Virus record (IMG/VR): IMGVR_UViG_3300044846_004564
Location: 1 to 56,397 of that record
Strand: one strand, 5' to 3'
DNA from: a virus
DNA: 56,397 bases
The translations under genes were made by a program, and so were the position numbers. The notes under the pieces are model-generated. The model saw only the letters and a list, made by a program, of their open reading frames with translations. It was not told the origin of the DNA and searched no databases. Of the stretch, positions 53,289-56,397 are shown one piece after another; positions within the stretch are counted from its first letter, which is position 1, and each line of letters begins with the position of its first letter.

Positions 53289-53292
53289 ATGA

Positions 53293-53300
53293 TATAAATA
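53293..53300 (-). promoter_or_regulatory. TATTTAT motif upstream of the inverted cassette
   Basis: Read on the minus strand, TATTTATA ends 4 bases before ATG 53288. It has turned round with its gene, which argues that orientation matters. On the plus strand the same bases read TATAAATA, the T4 late-promoter string, so a plus-strand reading cannot be excluded. Confidence 0.45.
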
Positions 53301-53326
53301 TAAAAGGGATTAAAACTTTGTGAAGT

Positions 53327-53355
53327 TTGACAACAATAAGTTTTTATCTTATTAT
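53327..53355 (+). promoter_or_regulatory. Sigma70-like promoter for the primase operon
   Basis: TTGACA (53327-53332), a 17-base spacer and TATTAT (53350-53355) precede the primase ATG 53363; AAGG (53357-53360) could serve for ribosome binding but is very close. The element lies in the divergent gap between the minus-strand cassette and the replication genes. Confidence 0.55.
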
Positions 53356-53362
53356 TAAGGTA

Positions 53363-54259
53363 ATGGACGAAGACGAAATTTTACTTGAAATTATTAGGGA
53401 CTTATTTGGTAAAGAGAAACATTATTATGCTTCCAAAGGTCAGATTTCAATAAATTGTCCGTATTGTGATGAGGGTAGAAACAAAGGTAACCTTGAAATT
53501 AATATCAACGAACACGTATATAAATGCTGGTCGTGTTCAGACTCAAATGGAACACACGGAGTTTTAGGTAAGTTAATTGATATTTTTGGAACCAAAAACC
53601 AAAAGAAAACTTACGATATATTTAAACCCGAAGAACATAAGTCAAAACATGTTGAACTAAAAAAGTTAAAACTTCCCAAAGAATTTATTTCAATTAAAGA
53701 TGCTAATCCCCTTCATATACCACACAGAGAAGTTTTAAAATATATTAAAACACGTGGTATTACTGATGAGATGATTGATAAGTTTAATATTGGATTTGCA
53801 ACCGATGGTGACTACGGAGGTAGGATTATTATACCTTCATATGGTATGGACGATGAGATTAACTACTTCATATCAAGGGCGTGGTTTAAAACGAAGAACA
53901 AGTATAAAAATCCTGAATACCCAAAGGAAACAATTATATTCAACGAGAAGTTGATTGATTGGGAAAAACCAATTTACCTATGTGAGGGTGCTATTGACGG
54001 GTTCTTTACACCCAATCCAGTTGTTCTACTTGGGAAGGTATTACATGAATTATTGTTTGAAACGATATATACCAAGGCTAAGTCAGATGTTATTATATGT
54101 TTGGATGCTGATGCTTGGAAAGATGCTCAAAAACTTTACAACCAACTAAATGGTGGGAAGTTAAGGGGACGAGTGAAGATTCTAAAATTACCAAAAGACT
54201 CTGATATTGCAGATTTGAAAGGTAAGATAGATGATTATTTTTATGAAATGAGTTATTAA
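53363..54259 (+). CDS. DNA primase, DnaG/T4 gp61-like
   Basis: 298 aa from ATG 53363; an upstream TTG (53327) overlaps the promoter and was rejected. The N-terminal zinc-binding domain has four Cys: CPYC (C32, C35) and CWSC (C55, C58). The TOPRIM core has YLCEGAIDGFF (E208) and ICLDADAWKDA (D248, D250), the metal-binding Glu and Asp-x-Asp. GRIIIPSYG (153-161) matches the primase RNA-polymerase-domain strand before TOPRIM. It makes RNA primers for lagging-strand synthesis. At 298 aa it is shorter than DnaG and near T4 gp61 (342 aa), with no helicase-binding domain obvious. The next gene is 1 base away. Confidence 0.9.
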   Translation: MDEDEILLEIIRDLFGKEKHYYASKGQISINCPYCDEGRNKGNLEININEHVYKCWSCSDSNGTHGVLGKLIDIFGTKNQKKTYDIFKPEEHKSKHVELKKLKLPKEFISIKDANPLHIPHREVLKYIKTRGITDEMIDKFNIGFATDGDYGGRIIIPSYGMDDEINYFISRAWFKTKNKYKNPEYPKETIIFNEKLIDWEKPIYLCEGAIDGFFTPNPVVLLGKVLHELLFETIYTKAKSDVIICLDADAWKDAQKLYNQLNGGKLRGRVKILKLPKDSDIADLKGKIDDYFYEMSY

Positions 54260-54260
54260 A

Positions 54261-55115
54261 ATGGAATTAAAAGAAATTGCTTTAGAATTACGAGAAATTT
54301 TAGAGAACAAAAGACAAGAGTTGGAGTTAACCTTTATTGAGGATACCCACACGTATTTTATGAAAGATGTGGATGGTGTTGTTAAAAACAATTTCCCATC
54401 AGTATCAAAGGTGTTGAAGAAGTTTTACCCTGAGTTTCCAACTGACGAAGCTGCTGAAAGGAAATCAAAAGGAAACCCTGTAATTAAACAATCACTGATT
54501 GAAGAATGGGCAGCCGCTGGTGATTATTCTACCAATATGGGTAGTAGGGTTCACTTCTTTTTGGAGAAGAAGTTGATTGAAAGTAGTGGAAGTTATAAAG
54601 AAGTCCGTCAACCAATTTTTGATTGTGATGTTACACAGATTCTAAAGGGTGATAGTATGATTACCGCTGGTTCCAAATTTCTAAAACTAATGAAGGAACG
54701 TGAAGTTGTTTTGTTGGATACAGAGATTGTTTTGGGTCATCCTGAATTAGGATATACGGGACAACCCGATAAGGTGTGGTTGGTGATAAACAAGAAGAAA
54801 GATGGGTTTGGGTTATTAATAACTGACTGGAAGACAAACAAACCTAAAAACTTTGAAAGTAATAGTTTTACAAAACCTATGTATAAACCATTCCAAAACC
54901 TACCAAATACCGCTCTTGGACACTACTATGTTCAACTACCTTTATACGGTAAGTTAATCTTAAAAATGTTGGAAGGAACAAAATACGAAAACATGAAATT
55001 ATATGGATGTATTGTCGTATTATTGCAAGAGGATTCAGAGTTCAAAGAGTTCAGAGTACCACAAGATGTGATAGATACTGTGATGACTATGAATGTAAAA
55101 GACTATCTGAATTGA
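54261..55115 (+). CDS. PD-(D/E)XK nuclease, RecB/Cas4-like
   Basis: 284 aa. The RecB-type nuclease motifs occur in order: GSRVHFFLE (H98), LLDTEIVLG (E155), GYTGQPDKVWL (D170), LLITDWKTN (D189, K191) and YVQLPLYGK (Q225-x3-Y229). The residues match the metal-dependent H-E-D-DxK-QxxxY set of the superfamily, so it is probably an active exonuclease or endonuclease. There is no Cys cluster for an iron-sulphur site, so it is unlike classic Cas4/AddB. It sits between the primase and the gp47-like gene, a setting that favours recombination-dependent replication or DNA end processing. Confidence 0.85.
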   Translation: MELKEIALELREILENKRQELELTFIEDTHTYFMKDVDGVVKNNFPSVSKVLKKFYPEFPTDEAAERKSKGNPVIKQSLIEEWAAAGDYSTNMGSRVHFFLEKKLIESSGSYKEVRQPIFDCDVTQILKGDSMITAGSKFLKLMKEREVVLLDTEIVLGHPELGYTGQPDKVWLVINKKKDGFGLLITDWKTNKPKNFESNSFTKPMYKPFQNLPNTALGHYYVQLPLYGKLILKMLEGTKYENMKLYGCIVVLLQEDSEFKEFRVPQDVIDTVMTMNVKDYLN

Positions 55116-55142
55116 CAACAAACAAAAAAAATACTATATTTG
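55112..55142 (+). promoter_or_regulatory. Promoter with Bacteroidetes-type -7 box
   Basis: TTGACA (55112-55117) is followed after 17 bases by TATATTTG (55135-55142), which fits TAnnTTTG, the -7 element of Bacteroidetes, with TTG at about -33. ATG 55147 starts 4 bases later, so the transcript would be nearly leaderless. The -35 box overlaps the end of the nuclease gene. Confidence 0.6.
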
Positions 55143-55146
55143 AACT

Positions 55147-55344
55147 ATGATAAAACTAACATTTAACACAACAGACAAAACAGTAAGCGTTGATTTAGGT
55201 CAACTTCATTTTGAGGATTACTTAAACGTATCAACAGTACAGGTGAGAGAAGGTTACTACGAAGTAATGACTAAAACTGATGAGAAATCTAAACCAGTAC
55301 TTAGAGTACCGATTAGTAATACAATAATGTTTATACAAGAATAA
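55147..55344 (+). CDS. Small hypothetical protein (65 aa)
   Basis: It starts at ATG 55147 directly behind the promoter at 55112-55142. The peptide (IKLTFNTTDKTVSVDLGQLH; EGYYEVMTKTDEKSKPVLRV) is mostly beta and acidic, without Cys or a known motif. It is the first gene of the unit that continues with a zinc-ribbon protein and the gp47-like nuclease, so an early role in replication or recombination is possible but unproven. Confidence 0.6.
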   Translation: MIKLTFNTTDKTVSVDLGQLHFEDYLNVSTVQVREGYYEVMTKTDEKSKPVLRVPISNTIMFIQE

Positions 55345-55345
55345 T

Positions 55346-55579
55346 ATGCAATTAGAAAAACCAAAAATTAATTTAAGAGACATGGACTTCATTGTCTGTG
55401 ACAAATGTGAACATAACGAGTTCAAAGAAATTACGTATCTAAAACGAGTACCAAAGTTATTAACTGGTTCACCTGACGATACCGTTGTTCCATTCCCAAC
55501 ATACGCTTGTTTGGCTTGTGGACATGTGAATGAAGAGTTAAACCCATTTCATACTGAATCTCCGAAATTAGAACTATGA
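55346..55579 (+). CDS. Small zinc-ribbon protein (77 aa)
   Basis: Two Cys pairs, CDKC (C18, C21) and CLAC (C55, C58), form a four-Cys zinc ribbon separated by a 33-residue loop (YLKRVPKLLTGSPDDTVVPF). The rest is short and polar. Such small ribbons bind nucleic acid or partner proteins; no specific family is claimed. It starts 1 base after the previous stop and its own stop overlaps the next ATG in ATGATAA, so it is translationally coupled to the gp47-like gene. Confidence 0.7.
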   Translation: MQLEKPKINLRDMDFIVCDKCEHNEFKEITYLKRVPKLLTGSPDDTVVPFPTYACLACGHVNEELNPFHTESPKLEL

Positions 55580-56355
55580 TAAAAAAGTTAGTTCATTTTT
55601 CTGATTTACACATTAGGTTGTTTAAAGACCACCAGTTATATAAAACAATATTGGAGGATGCATTTAAACAATGGAAAGATATTGCACCTGATAGAATTGT
55701 ATTTACGGGGGATTTGGTTCACTCAAAGAATCAGATGACACCTGAACTTGTTGAGTTTATCGCTTGGGTATTGACAGAGTGTTCAAAGATTGCTAAGACG
55801 GTATTAATACCTGGTAATCACGACTTCCTTGAAAATAACATGGAACGATTGGATGCTCTAACACCTGTGGTTGATTCACTTAAAAATGACATGGTAGTTT
55901 ACTACAAGAACAGGGGTGTGTATCAGGATGAAAATATTGATTGGTGTGTGTATTCACTTATGGACCATAACATCCCACCTACGATTGAAAAATCTGATAG
56001 AGTTAAAATTGGATTATTTCACGGACCAGTTCAGGGACTTACAACCAACTTAGGATTTAAGTTTGAAGATGGGTTTGAAACATCAAAGTTTGATGGATGT
56101 GATTTGGTACTATGTGGTGATATTCATAAGAGACAAATCTTTGATATACCGGGTGGTAAGAAGGCTTACATGATTGGTTCAACCGTTGGACAGAACTATG
56201 GTGAAACGGTAACCAAACACGGATATGGAATTTATGATGTGGAAAAGGATGAGTATACGACAGTGGATTTATTCAACCCAAAACCTTTCATATCATTTAG
56301 AATAAACTCATACGAAGATATTGAAAATGGAACAGAAAAATTCGTTAACTATTGA
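55576..56355 (+). CDS. Recombination endonuclease subunit, T4 gp47/Mre11/SbcD-like
   Basis: 259 aa calcineurin-type metallophosphoesterase. The motifs occur in order: HFSDLHIR (D10, H12), FTGDLVHSKNQ (D46), IPGNHDF (N81, H82), IGLFHGP and LCGDIHKRQ. In T4, gp47 pairs with the ATPase gp46 to resect DNA ends for recombination-dependent replication. This copy is shorter than T4 gp47 (339 aa), with the loss at the C-terminal capping region, so DNA-end or partner contacts may differ. The following gene overlaps its 3' end, the place where gp46 might be expected. Confidence 0.9.
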   Translation: MIKKLVHFSDLHIRLFKDHQLYKTILEDAFKQWKDIAPDRIVFTGDLVHSKNQMTPELVEFIAWVLTECSKIAKTVLIPGNHDFLENNMERLDALTPVVDSLKNDMVVYYKNRGVYQDENIDWCVYSLMDHNIPPTIEKSDRVKIGLFHGPVQGLTTNLGFKFEDGFETSKFDGCDLVLCGDIHKRQIFDIPGGKKAYMIGSTVGQNYGETVTKHGYGIYDVEKDEYTTVDLFNPKPFISFRINSYEDIENGTEKFVNY

Positions 56356-56397
56356 GTTAACCAAACAAGACGTTGAAGACTTCAATTCATTCTGTAA
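56327..56397 (+). CDS. Start of a gene running off the window
   Basis: ATG 56327 lies inside the end of the gp47-like gene (29-base overlap) and stays open to the window edge, giving 23 residues (MEQKNSLTIELTKQDVEDFN...). The acidic, helical peptide is not the Walker-A start expected for a gp46-like ATPase, so identity is open; the next gene beyond the edge may be gp46. Confidence 0.5.
   Translation, partial: MEQKNSLTIELTKQDVEDFNSFC

Noticed and set aside
53327-53362. TTG 53327 as primase start
   Set aside because: TTG is part of a TTGACA-N17-TATTAT promoter. ATG 53363 begins a primase-like acidic N-terminus with a normal distance to the zinc site.

Overview
The window reads as one contiguous piece of a large, AT-rich, tailed bacteriophage genome with T4-like (contractile-tail) gene content. 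Recognisable T4-type parts are ribonucleotide reductase NrdB/NrdA, a gp25-like and a gp6-like baseplate wedge protein, a DnaG/gp61-like primase, a PD-(D/E)XK nuclease and a gp47/Mre11-like recombination nuclease. A Bacteroidetes (Flavobacterium-like) host is likely: Shine-Dalgarno sequences are mostly weak or absent, one promoter (55112-55142) fits the Bacteroidetes TTG...TAnnTTTG form, and two virion proteins carry repeats resembling those of the Flavobacterium gliding adhesin SprB. I cannot name the phage. No tRNA, CRISPR, IS element or integrase was seen. No gene-free stretch exceeds 100 bases.

Layout. 1-4525: end of an unknown gene, nrdB, nrdA, a terminator, a flavodoxin-fold reductase and a small orphan frame. 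4552-22239: baseplate and tail module (gp25-like, gp6-like, a 1,865-aa protein with a membrane-like segment, several unknown structural proteins, a P2 gpI-like protein and a SprB-repeat protein). 22267-27994: first adhesin block (72-aa module plus TPT linker, a G-x-S fibre, a double LamG protein, a PA14-like protein). 28065-33084: five consecutive glycosyltransferase-like genes. 33114-42030: second adhesin block, which repeats the first as a TPT-linker protein followed by a giant 2,435-aa G-x-S protein. 42067-49890: small virion proteins, three tandem glycine-rich paralogues, a free 72-aa module, a second SprB-repeat protein and a tail-fibre/collar-like protein. 49947-50540: RuvC-like resolvase. 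50588-53288: the only minus-strand genes, a two-gene cassette that mirrors 45394-47692. 53363-56397: replication and recombination genes.

How it fits together. The centre is an unusually large host-recognition locus built by shuffling a small set of modules: 72-aa domain, TPT mucin-like linker, G-x-S collagen-like stalk, SprB, LamG, PA14, PKD, YVTN propeller and Gly-rich domain. The glycosyltransferase island lies exactly between the two copies of the Thr/Ser-rich cassette, and its first gene resembles the GT60/PF11397 polypeptide GlcNAc-transferases. The most interesting hypothesis here is therefore a phage-encoded system that O-glycosylates its own mucin-like and G-x-S fibres. A short motif, TATTTAT(A/T/C), lies just upstream of the first gene of nearly every late transcription unit, including the inverted one, and is a candidate late promoter.
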